Source of the DNA: Leuctra nigra
Lineage: Eukaryota; Arthropoda; Insecta; Plecoptera; Leuctridae
Length of the DNA: 64,000 nucleotides
Assembly: GCA_934045905.1 (NCBI GenBank)
Contig: OW203771.1
Coordinates: forward strand, 17,535,701 to 17,599,700
Reading direction: 5' to 3'
Shown here: positions 9,000 through 20,114 of the stretch, one piece after another
Layout: each line of letters opens with the position of its first letter
How positions within the stretch are numbered: the first letter of the stretch is position 1
Translations under genes and position numbers: made by a program
Notes under the pieces: generated by a model
Seen by the model: only the letters and a program-made list of their open reading frames with translations
What the model was told of the DNA's origin: nothing
Databases searched by the model: none

Positions 9000-11900
9000 A
9001 GTGAGAGATTCACTAAATTTTCCATCATTATCAAAGGTACCTTATTCATAAAAAAATGAAGAAGGATAAAAAGATCCATAATTTTTGTTTATGAATCGGT
9101 TGTTGGATTTTGAAATTAGCAATTATTTTTTGATAATCTCTTACAGGACGATTGAATCGTTTCAATAATAATTTTTTCACGTACTATTCCCTACTTACTT
9201 AGGTACTATATTGTTTTGATAAATTACAAAAAATAAAATGCTACACATAGGAGATTCACTGCAATTGAATTTTAGGAATAATAAAGAGCAGGAAAACACA
9301 CGAAAATTAAAAAAAAAAACAGTTTCATATAATATAAACGTATATTATTGTAAAAGATTATACTACCACATCACTTAAAATTTTTAAATGTCCTTCAACC
9401 TTCACACGTCACATAGTATCAAAACATTCTGAGGTAGGTACTACCTGGCAGTGAGTCTGGCACGCTGTCTCTTTATCGACAAGACACAATTCGGATTTTA
9501 CTTCACTCACGGATATGTTGGCACAATTTTTCATCTTCAGTTTTTCAAGAAAATGAATGCACTTGAATACGTATTTCTTTCATCTGAAAAAATAAAATTG
9601 CAAAGTATTTAGGTAATGTACCTTGTACTAATAATGTTCGCAAGCTATTTGCAATTATTTATTATTGTAGGTACAGATTCTAACCTAAACAAGATTTATA
9701 CAAGATCTTGAAAAGTTTAGCAAGATCATGCAGCGTATTGTTAGCAGTGTTTTTTATTTTTTGTGTAAATTTTTATTCGGTCAGACCAATGAAAGTCCAA
9801 CATTTACAAGATCTTGTTATCAGTAAGATCTTGTTAATTTTGTCAATATTTAACACTATTATTATGCTATGCTCAAAAGAATTTGCCGATTTAATGGCCA
9901 GATACTGGATTCCATCCATAAATTATTAGCACACGGTCTTGTGGTGTCGAGGACTGACATCCGCAATCTATGTGGATGCAACTTCTTTTGAGCATGAGGC
10001 TGCCTAGCAAATAGTTTCTACCTACTACACAAGAACTATTTATGTAAATAACTGCAATAGCAGATAGCTGCAAATAACAGTCTTTACAAAAATTTTAAAA
10101 ATTGAATTTTTGGCACAGAGTGATCCCTAAAAAAAAGAAAGATAGATTCAATGAAGAATTTGTAAATTGATAGGATAAACTTCTTGGCAATGAATAATAC
10201 AAAAATCACTTTTGTGTTGTGTGACCTGCCACAATAATCACTTGAGGTAAAATTATTACCATTAGGTAGTACACTATTTATTTAAAACCCCAATAAAAAT
10301 TTGAAACATTCTATATTGCATAAATGTGATTTATAGGTAAGGTTAGAGGAAATACTACACATATAAAATACTAAAATGTGGCTTACCATCAGAGAGTTCT
10401 GAATCATTACATCTGTAGGGTAGGTAACATTTAATCCATTAACTCGATGAAGTCCCAAGTCCTGTGCATCTTCAGAATTCTCGCTAATTTGCCAAGAAGT
10501 AAATTTACTTTTTAATTGAAGTAGGTAGGCAATTAAATCGACTCTAGAATAAGAGCAGTGCAAGTTCACGGTGAATCTGTAGAACCTACAAAAAGTAAGG
10601 TGAAAGTTAGCAACTCAAATTAATTTCCTCTCAGCCATTCCGTGTTACGGGTGTACGGTTGTAAGATGCTATGTTCAGCATCTTATTCATCAAAATAAAA
10701 ATAGTTAGGATCATTGTGCAGCCTTCTAAATTTTTTATGTAATTTACATGGTTCGACACAAAATTTAAATTTAAATGCGGTCCCACAATTTTACTGATAA
10801 CAAAATAACTATTCAAACTTAGCACAAAACTGATTACATATTTGGAATCAGCAAGAAAATACCATGAATATAATATAAAAACATGCTGATTTATTTACAT
10901 TTAATAATTCAGCAGTCATATGTATTATGTGGCATATGTCTGCATTCGCATGGAATGGCTGCTCTCTTACCACCGGCGCGTTAGAGGAAATTCAAAAGTG
11001 CGGTTTATTTTTTTGGATGACAACATTCAATCTCAAAAATTTTACTACGTATTTGAATGAAGCGGGACCACCATTCAATGTATGTATCTACTACCTCCGA
11101 CAAGAATGTAATTTCCATGCAACATAATTTTTACTTTCGGATCACAACAAAAATGTTTGTTATTGGCCTTGTAAGGTACCTACATAAACAAAAATAATTG
11201 CTGTATATCTAAAATCCTTGATAAAGTTAAATAATTAAATATAATGAAAATATTTACCACTCTGCTCGGTTCGGTTCTTAATGTTTCGGCTCGGTTTGAC
11301 GATACAGCTTGGTTCGCTCGCAGGACGAATACGCGCTTTGTTTCTGGAGTTCAATATCTTAATAGCCTATTTTCTTCCAGAGTAGATTCACCTTTAACAA
11401 GTAACATTATTAAAACTGCAGTAGGTAGGTATGTGGGATGGTTATTGGTTAATGTAGGGTGAAAATATTCCCAAAATAGGCGGAGGTACGTACTAGGTAC
11501 CTACAGGTAGGGTTCCTACTGACTACTACCACTGATATGTATAGACTACCACCCCAAGCAAACTGTTTACCTACTTTATTTATTTTATAAATACCTAAAC
11601 TACCTAGTTACCTAGGTCCTACCTAGTTGGAAATTTTACTTTGCATAAATTGCTACATTTCAAAAATGTACATGTGAGGTTAATGTTTACTGAACATTGG
11701 TCACACTACCTATTGGTTTATTAGTATCCCCAGCATACAAAACTAAAGTAACAACGATTAATGCCTGGATACTTATGTAGTTGTGATGAAGACTCACCTT
11801 CAATGGGTTGTATGGCTCTGTGATGAAAATCCAAACAAAAGAGGCACAACAAAACTGTAATTATTTCACGATTTGTGTCACATTAAATGGTTTGAACTGA

Positions 11901-12270
11901 GACAAACTATTCAGCAGTGAACACGCATTCACGGACACAGATAATAATTGAAATCACATTCAAAATCACTCAAAAGGACGTAAACTACACACTCATGACA
12001 CTCTGTAAAATATCAACAAACGTCAAACGCCGCGTTTGAAATGAAGAAGGGAGAACGGAAACAAGTTGATTCACGAAGATGGCCGACTGCCGAGTTCATA
12101 AAAGAAACTTTACTAATAACGTTTAAAATGGTATGAATACTTTGCTTTGGAATTGTAAACATATTTATTCTTAAATCAATATATCCATGTGAAATGTAGA
12201 TGTAATTATTATAGAAATGAAGTTATAAATATGAAAAAAATAAGTCATTAGAGCAGCTCAAATTCAAACA
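9000..12270. other. AT-rich non-coding stretch inside the candidate retrotransposon
   Basis: Only short open frames occur. No tandem array or inverted ends were recognised. A small sequence near 12070 (GAAGATGGCCGAC) resembles a YY1/Pho-type core but is unsupported as a promoter. Confidence 0.4.
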
Positions 12271-12277
12271 GTCGTAG

Positions 12278-12485
12278 CGCCCGCGCGGGCCGTCCCTAGC
12301 CATTCCCGGGCGGGACCAAGACGGGACATTCCTAGAAATTTTACAGCCAGATAAAACGGATCGGTTGGGCTCCGTTGGGCAGGCCCAGGGCATGCCCTAG
12401 TAGTTCCCGCCCGGGACGTCCCACTTGGGCGCTAGATGGGCAGAAGCCCGGGCCGCCCAGTGTTTGTAGGGGAGCGCCACTGAAT
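12278..12485 (-). other. GC-rich leader next to the upstream LTR-like repeat
   Basis: Blocks such as GCCCGCGCGGGCCGTCCC and CCCGGGCGGGACC resemble those at 7250-7560 but in opposite orientation. On the minus strand this lies immediately downstream of the primer-binding-site candidate, where a 5' leader of an LTR element would be. Confidence 0.45.
12462..12479 (-). other. Candidate tRNA primer-binding site
   Basis: The minus strand reads TGGCGCTCCCCTACAAAC, starting 8 nt after the LTR-like repeat. The TGG start complements the CCA end of a tRNA and TGGCGC is common among Gypsy-type elements. The specific primer tRNA cannot be named. Confidence 0.4.
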
Positions 12486-12487
12486 TC

Positions 12488-13724
12488 TGCGGGATTTGGC
12501 TCAGAGGGTAGAACACAAAGAATCAGCAATATTATAATTTGTTTATTACAGAGAAAATAAATGTTCATTGATGTGAAAAGAGCAATCAAAAATTATGAAA
12601 CAATATTACGTTTGATACGTCGGCAGTAGTGATGATGTCGTCTGGTTTGTTTACTTCCGCGTAAACAAGTGAATGGCGTTGACTCTTGCGTAGTGTGTCC
12701 AGTGAACTCCAGTCCACCAGCAGAATGAAATGACTGGATATGTCACCTCCTTCAGCTGCGATGCGATGATGTTGTCTAATAACCCCTTGGTTACCAGGAC
12801 GTCCAGCAGTCCGTGCACAAGGAGTGACCTCCTCGAGCAGTTGGATCAAGTTGGCTCAGGCTGATGACGTTCGTGGCTGCAGACTCGTCGGTTTCTCCCG
12901 GAGTTGCAATTCACTAACTTTTATACTTTAACATTTACTGACTTTAATGTTGAAACTGTTCAGTTGATCACTTGTAACTTGAAATTGTCTTAATGCGATA
13001 TTATTTGCCTCAGCATTAGGCTTGAAGTTTTGAATTTACTGGGTTGACGTTTATACAAAAATGTTATTTTAATGTTTACCTTCGATCACATCGGCACTGT
13101 CTCGCTGAAATTATACTGTGTTGCGTGCACAAGGCTTCACGGTTCGCGAGGCAGGTCTCACTGCTCTGAGAAAACTCCGACTGATGATGTTTGGCTGGTA
13201 GCTTGACGTTTTTATACCCTCTCACCTCGGTTTACCGCCAAAGAATATGATTGGTTGGTTTCGTACACGTGGTAGCTATTTTAGACATTCTGTCATTTCT
13301 AAAGCCCGCGAAACGACTTTCTTTCTGCACGTAGGCCCATGCTTTTCTTGGAATCACTGAAAACTAGTCTGGCTGACTGGTTTTGTAGCGTTATCACAAT
13401 GACTGGTTCACTTGTTATTACGTGGTGACATCACAATTTAGGTAAGGTCACATACTTTTTATATGGATTCACTCACTTTCTTGATATAATTGCACATTGT
13501 TAAACTTATTTGATTGCTCGTTATATTTTTGTCTATATTTTGATTGCCGTTGAATTTTAAAGATTGTAAGTTTACATAATGATTCTAATTAATTACTTTG
13601 TGTTCAGTTAACCTTGACTCTAAGAATGCCATGCTACAAGCTTGTTCATTCTTTAAACCTACTTCAAGCAAACATTATTATTTTTAAAGTTAATTTTCTA
13701 ACCTAGATAGGCCAACTTGTTACA
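12488..13724 (-). repeat. LTR-like direct repeat, copy 2 (5' LTR on minus strand)
   Basis: Same length and sequence as 3250-4486 as far as compared, starting TGCGGG and ending GTTACA on the plus strand. The outer flank is AGGTAAATT and the inner flank is TGAATTC. It carries the same 87-residue frame (12849-12586, minus) and the same minus-strand AATAAA (12547-12542). Confidence 0.8.
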
Positions 13725-14408
13725 AGGTAAATTAGTCAATTATTGTAATGAGTATAATGACATTGCAAATATTTAGTGAAATGTAAAGATATACCTAAAA
13801 GAAAACAGATTGCGCAATGTAATTGAATTGGAAAAATTTACTCTTTAAACACTATAAAAAAATTAAACCACACGGTCTCTAAATCGTATTGCTAATTCAG
13901 GATTATGATGAGGATTAATTAATCAACCATATTTTTTTTTGTATAGAACAGGTTGTATTTTGTATGTCATACACGTTTCTCTTACATTATAAAAAAAATA
14001 ACCATAAAATATTACAAACACAGTGTTGTTATTGACTTAAAATATTCTTAGCAAAATTCAGTTAATTTTGAAGGCAGCCTAGATGCTTTAGCTACCCGCA
14101 AGCAAAACCCGGGATATCTTAACTCTTGGTTGAAATGCTGCATTTCACTCTTGAAACACAGCCCGATCGTTAATACACGTATCGTATCACTTCATTTACT
14201 GACAAAACTGTCCAATCTTAAAAGACATTTCACTGAATGATTCTGCCTACCATTATTTTCCAAAATACTGCTCTGCTATAGTATTTGTGAACACACAAGT
14301 TCTTGTATAACAACATCTTGAAATTTTTATCAACAGAAAACTATGTTTCCAAATTATCAAACAATAAGTTTATTTGACAATCAATAATCATTATTAATGT
14401 AGGTACTA

Positions 14409-14961
14409 CACTCAACAAATGATAAAACGGTATTCGAAAGAAACGGATTGGTTGAAAAAAATGTGATGGCATCATCCGATGAGGTCCAGGCGTGTAGGAA
14501 CTAAATTTGAAAGGGGGGGGGGGGGGAATAATATTGTAAAATAACTTGAGCCGGATATACTAGTGTCTACGAAGACAATGGGGGGTCTGGGGGGAGGGCC
14601 CCCCAGCAAAATGCGGGTCCGGGGCGCACAGCCCCGGAAATTTTTTGAATTTTAGACATCAATTTGGTGCATTACTACGCGATTTTAACACTTTTTAAGC
14701 AATTTTTTTTCTTGACACATGAATGTATAAGAACATAGGAAGGGTAAATGAATCAGAGGGGGGGGGGGGGGGGGGGGGGATTTTCCCCACATTCCCCCCC
14801 CCCCCCTTCCTACGCGCCTGAATTGAGGTCTATGCTAACTTGTCACCTACCTCTAGTAGTTGAGCTCTGATTTCATTGATAATAACAAGGATTGATTGTC
14901 AATGAACCTGACCAGGAGCCAATCTGTTTCGTTCAAATACCGTTTTATGATTTGTTGGGTG
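14409..14961. mobile_element. TA-flanked CACTC-type MITE carrying a nested G-rich insertion
   Basis: The ends are CACTCAACAAATGATAAAACGG and its inverted counterpart ending GTTGGGTG, each next to TA. The core GATAATAACAAGGATTGA and TAGTAGTTGAGCTC are shared with copies at 51919, 61420, 26535 and 29681. The copy is split by the element at 14487-14822; joining its halves gives the length of the other copies. Confidence 0.7.
14487..14822. mobile_element. G-rich TIR element nested in a MITE
   Basis: The termini are CAGGCGTGTAGGAA and TTCCTACGCGCCTG. The flanking octamers ATGAGGTC and TTGAGGTC differ at one base, fitting an 8-bp target duplication. The interior holds long G and C homopolymers and the family hallmark GCGGGTCCGGGGCGCACAGC. 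Confidence 0.65.
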
Positions 14962-17417
14962 TACCTAATTCAGAGATTTGAGGAAATCTACTTCAAACAT
15001 TATTTTGTTTAATGACACAAGAGAGATGCAATCAAGGACAATACTCAAGATCTTGAAGCATAATTATATATAAACATCATTCAAGTTGTCATTCATCATT
15101 GGTTGATTTTATTTGAATTCAGGTGTACTTTTGACAATTAAAAACTTGTAAAATGCAAAACTATTCCAAGAAATTGAGAAATAGAGGATTCTATTTCACT
15201 AGTTTTGTGGTACAGGTAATTATTACGACTTTGGTAGATGTGCTCAAGCCAAACATAGTTTCTTGAAGATAGTTTTCATTTGTCAAAATCATGCTTACAT
15301 TTCAGATGGAATGCATACTTTTACTTCACCGGAACATCTCTAGTATTACAAAACCTGCCTCTTTTGAAAACATTTCAGTAGAACAAGTGAAAAAATACCT
15401 TTTTTTTAGCAATATGTAGTCAACATTAATTTTCTTACAAATAGTACACTATTACAAAACATGTAGACATATTATTTCAATTTTGGAGCAAATATAAATG
15501 AGCCTTCTGCTAAATTGAAGCACATAGATGCGTACAAAATTATCAATTTACGTTATGTACGAGAATCATTCTATTTTTGTAAAACGGCGACACTGATGGA
15601 GGCATCTGTATTTGTACTTGAACGATAGCTGAACGTTTCTAAAATTAAATAACCAGTCGCCCGACTACCACAAAAAAAAGATTGAAAAGTTATAGCATTT
15701 GTTGGAAATTGGGCCTTCTTTACCTAGAGTCTACTGCTGAGCAAATATTATTAAAAATATTAGATGCAGAGCATAACTAGGCATGCTGTAACCTATTTGT
15801 TCTATGTCTGTATTGCTTAAGTACCGTCATAGAACATTTAAAGCCGTAGGAATGATCAATTCTAGTAGTATCCATCCATACAATATAATTATTAATCAAT
15901 CATTGACATATTTGGAGATATTTAGCATTTTATTTGTAAAAATCATGCATCAGCTATCAATATGGAACTGTGGCTATGTATTCACAAAGAGTTTTAGGCT
16001 AGGATAATGCGATATCACGTCTTAAAATTATGTTAGAATATCAATGCCACCTAAGATGATAATTCTATTCAACACAGCGCAGCCTGGAATCAGGGGTGGG
16101 GGGGGGGGGGGGGGGCCTATAATGTGACTTAAATTTCCCTATTCTGTGGGAATTCGATTCACGGCTATATGGATTAACATTGCACTGAATCGAATTCCAT
16201 CAGAATTGGAAATTTTAAAGTTATAGAATAGGGCCAGGTTGTAAAAGTGAAAGTTGATGACATACTACCTAATTTGTAAGAAGATATTGGGAGGTACCTG
16301 CTCATTCAATTCAACCAATGAAACTAAAATACCTACAACCAACCCACTGTAAATAAATACTCTGCTAAAAGCTGGGACAATGTTAAAATATATGTTATCG
16401 TAGTTGGTAGGTATATAAAAAAATACGCATGGCACAATTAAATCCATAAAATATTAATTATTAATTAACCCCAAATAAAAGTATTGCCCTAATATATTTT
16501 ATGATTAAGATATCATTGAGCTTTAAAAATAATAAAATGCAGCCCCCAAAAATATTTTAGAATGGAATTTTAACTGCATTTTAGAATCTTACTGTTTGGA
16601 ATGTTACAAGCAATATTTTAAATAGGTAATGAAATGAAATTATTACTTCATTAGGTAGTTAGTAAGTATCATACAGTCATATTCGTAAATTTAACACAAA
16701 ATAACAAAATTTTAGAAACTAAATAAGCTTGACAAATGATACAGAAAGCAAGTAGGTAATGGGAGGAAGAATTGTTAGTAGGTAGAGATAAGTACAGACT
16801 AGTACAGTGAAATACAATATATTGTAATCGGCAATTCATGTAATCTAATTTCAGAAATAAACATTTTGCCTCAAATATACTATACATAGCTCTGTGTGCG
16901 TAAAACTATGCCCGCGAATACAATATAAACATATCATTACAACCTACAGCAGCGTTAAATTCAATTACCTACGTACTTTTCTTACACTAAAAGGGGTAAT
17001 ATAAAAGCTAAGTACATACCCAGCTATTAATTATTGCCCAAGTCTCGTTTTTAGCTACTAATTCCGAAGGCCAAATGTATTAATCCGAGATCAGAAGCCA
17101 ATCCGATCCTTCAGAATATGTTGTCTCGATTTTAGGTAATCAACGTTTAAACGAGTTGGTTAAATGTGTCAAAAAATCACAAACTCAGATTAGTTACCAA
17201 TATCATTGACAAACACTTCTTTGTTCGGGATTTGAAACTGTCGTCGATGTATAATGGCAAAGCGCACAGACGGGTGAAAACATAATCAAGGTGATCAACA
17301 CTGGATTGACGATATGACATCAAGGTTAATATTTTTGCAGCGACGACTTAGATTTTACCAAATTGCAAGGAAACCCGACTCAGTACAGATATGCTTCATA
17401 TGTGGTTATTTTAAATA
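14962..17417. other. AT-rich non-coding stretch
   Basis: No gene supported. A run of about 19 G interrupted only by short bases lies at 16095-16116. Nothing else was recognised. Confidence 0.4.
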
Positions 17418-18117
17418 CAGTGGAACCTCTTTAAAATGTTTTTGAAGGGACCAGGATAAAAAACGTACTAAAGTGAAATACGTACTATAGAAACAATTTA
17501 ACGTGTTATGGGTTGGGGACCTTTGAAAAAACGTAGTAGGGTGAAAAACGTATTAAGGTGCTGCAAGCGCGAGCGATTTTGATGCTTTTTGTAGACACTT
17601 TTTGCGATACGATTGGAGACGAAATGGGTAGACCAAATTATTTGAAATTTTAATCGTGATTAGATAAAAGACAAACTTAGGGTTATCCCTTGGTACATTT
17701 TTAATTTTTTGTTTCGTTAATTAGTAATAATTAGTGGATTTTTGGTTAAAAATTAGCTATTTTCTTGTCTCCCTGGGCGCCGTATAAAATTAAATTTCAA
17801 AAATGTGCCAAGTGATAACCCTAAGTTTGTCTTTCATCTAATCATGATTAAAATTTGAGATCAATTGGTTCACGGGTTTGGTCTCCAATCGTATCGCAAA
17901 TTTCATTGTTTTGCGCTGTTTTGTTGAATAACCGGCGCCTAATTAACAATGCAAGTAGTAAAAATGAAAAAAAGCTACTAATATACAATCAGACTGATCA
18001 TGTGAACATCCTGTAAAAGTGACACTCATTTATGAAACAATTTTTCTCTCTCAATTTTCTAAAACGACCGAGCGCTAGTATCACCTTAAGGAGACACGTA
18101 CTAAGGAGGTTCCACTG
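17418..18117. mobile_element. Pogo/Tigger-like MITE
   Basis: The terminal inverted repeats CAGTGGAACCTC and GAGGTTCCACTG resemble those of the pogo/Tigger branch of Tc1/mariner. TA precedes the left end; the right TA is not intact (ACATG). Inside, 17577-17700 and 17812-17910 are inverted copies (AACTTAGGGTTATC against GATAACCCTAAGTT), giving a foldback. No transposase frame is present. Confidence 0.7.
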
Positions 18118-19904
18118 ACATGATCTGATCGCAAACAGAATGACTTCAGGTCAGGTTAGTATAAAATTGTAGACATAAATTTAATATTGACAAAAGCATT
18201 CAGTGTTATAGCTGTAGCCAATCCCAACATAGAGGTCAATGGTTTAATTAGAAAACGGGTGTTAGCACAACGATGATTACAAATAAATAATATAAACACA
18301 ATCAGAACCCAGATACGTGAGATATGTGGGGCTAAAATTATTGAAAAAATTAAAGTTACTAACACAAATATGATATGGCTTGGATACAAATTAAAACTTC
18401 CCGAGTTTAGGAGCCGCTCTTCAATTTGCCACTAATAAGTACTCATGATTTGAACAAAGTTACACGCCTGGAATTTACCTCCGCCAGCAAAGTACGTATT
18501 TAGTTGCCATAAAAAATCCACCTTCTCACGGACATTTAAGTACCTAATTAACATGTAAGTAAGTAGGTACTAACTGTACACTTAAATCTACCCTCTCGGG
18601 AACGATCGGCTTGTAATCGCGACTGGTAAATCTACACACAATTCTGGAATGGAGCGGAATGACAAACGATCAATGATATGATAAACTGGAGCAAACTTCG
18701 ATTACTAAGTACACCCGCAAAAGAGTGACACGAATATTGGATCAACTAAATCAACACTCGTTCTCTGAGCAATTCATTAAGTTGTCGTAGAAACAGTACA
18801 CCCCATTGGGAATAGATCCCACACCCTTCGGGTCACTGGCCTCTATCTCTATATTTCTTAAAATCAAATCACTCACAATCGTTCATTTCTAATATCTTAA
18901 ATTATCTATAATTTATGTACACCCACTCTTATAGTAGTTTTAACGAGTAGCATCAAGTCTTTTTTTAAATGCGATGATTCGTAATTTATGCAAAAGCATT
19001 GATCGACCAATTGTCTCTTACTTGAAATACGGTATTCAAAAACAATCATTGACTCAAGCCAAGATTGCGAACTTTAGAAATGCTTTGGCTCAATATGGAA
19101 ATGTTTAGTATAAAATGTGAAATCGCACTCCGAACTTGTCCTGGACATTGTCATTTGAGAAGAATTACAAAATATTCCACACAGAATACCTGACAGCTCT
19201 GAAGTATATTTACGTGTGATCGAAAACATTCCTTGGAACTCGGCTGCATGAACCGAGAGCTCTTGAAATCCAGAAAGTTACTACCAAAGGTTAATTTGTA
19301 AAGATAGACGATCCATTCCACTGTAAACTAACACAAATTTTAATCTAGAATATCAATCAAACCTTCATATTTCTCCTTTCCACAACTTGGTCTGCTCAAA
19401 CTTCAATATTTTTGCACAATTTCAATTTATCCAAAATCACGTAGGTAATTGACAAACGTATGTTTACGATAAAAATTTACTTTTAGTTTGCATCATAAGA
19501 TCCAACCAGAGTGGAAGAACGCATTTGATGCAATTGCAAATTCACTGCCCATTCAACCAGCAATCATTGCAGGTATGGGTTCAATTACGACGTTGGACTT
19601 AACGAACAACGTTGAAATATAACCATTTAGCCAATTGAAAATAGTCGCTCGTGATTGCAAATGTGCACAATTTAACACACATATAATAGAAACGAATTAT
19701 AAAATATGACCTAAATTTCGTTTGAACTGGGACAAATTTTGAAAGCAAATAAAATCAAAATGTTGTATCAACGGGAAATCTCAGATTGTCGTACAACAAT
19801 CCATGTTACGAGGAATGGAACATCTTTCTCAAGCTCTCTAACCTCTGGCAGCCGATCCCCCTCACATCACCGGACATTCGCTCGCGCCACTAGCCCGCCG
19901 AGCG
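18118..19904. other. cindr 3' flank, including the undetermined 3'UTR
   Basis: AT-rich, with no gene and no confident polyadenylation site. The only recognised item is the tRNA-like relic near 18.8 kb. Confidence 0.4.
18795..18855 (-). ncRNA. Degenerate tRNA-like relic
   Basis: On the minus strand this matches the 3' half of the 8885-8957 cloverleaf with substitutions: a GGGTGTGGGAT region and CCAATGGGG in place of CCCAGTCGGGG. The 5' half has decayed. It is probably an old fragment of the same family. Confidence 0.4.
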
Positions 19905-20114
19905 CTACACTTGCGTCACTAGGTCCGTGAGTTTGTTGAGCTGCTGTTCGACCTGCGCCCGCTTCTGTCGCTCCTCGTTGAGCTTCTGGGCGAGGTCGTG
20001 GAGTTCGCGCGACGTCTCCTCCTTGTACTGGTCGAGACTCGCCTGCAGGGCTCGGACCAACGCGGTCAGTTCGGTCACGTCCGTGACGTCCTCCTTCTTC
20101 ACCTTCGCCGTTAT
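19905..20114 (-). CDS. cindr: cindr coding exon 11 (C-terminal coiled coil)
   Basis: Begins [20 protein letters not shown] and ends KLTDLVTQV then TAG. Heptad-spaced Leu/Val with Glu/Gln/Arg between them mark the C-terminal coiled coil that oligomerises these adaptors. Confidence 0.92.
   Translation of the reverse strand: MTAKVKKEDVTDVTELTALVRALQASLDQYKEETSRELHDLAQKLNEERQKRAQVEQQLNKLTDLVTQV

Larger units (their letters stand above)
3250..13724 (-). mobile_element. Candidate non-autonomous LTR retrotransposon (about 10.5 kb)
   Basis: Two 1237-bp direct repeats with TG...CA termini bound an 8-kb interior. Read on the minus strand, the upstream repeat is followed after 8 nt by TGGCGCTCCCC, a plausible tRNA primer-binding site. 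The downstream repeat is preceded by AGGGGCCTC, a plausible purine-rich priming tract. AATAAA lies near the end of each repeat. The interior shows no gag, protease, reverse transcriptase or integrase that I can recognise. It holds an acidic 621-residue frame, a small frame, two GC-rich tracts in opposite orientation and a tRNA-like palindrome. No matching target duplication was found (GAAACC on the left, AGGTAA on the right). The copy may therefore be recombined, or the repeats may be two separate insertions. Confidence 0.55.
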
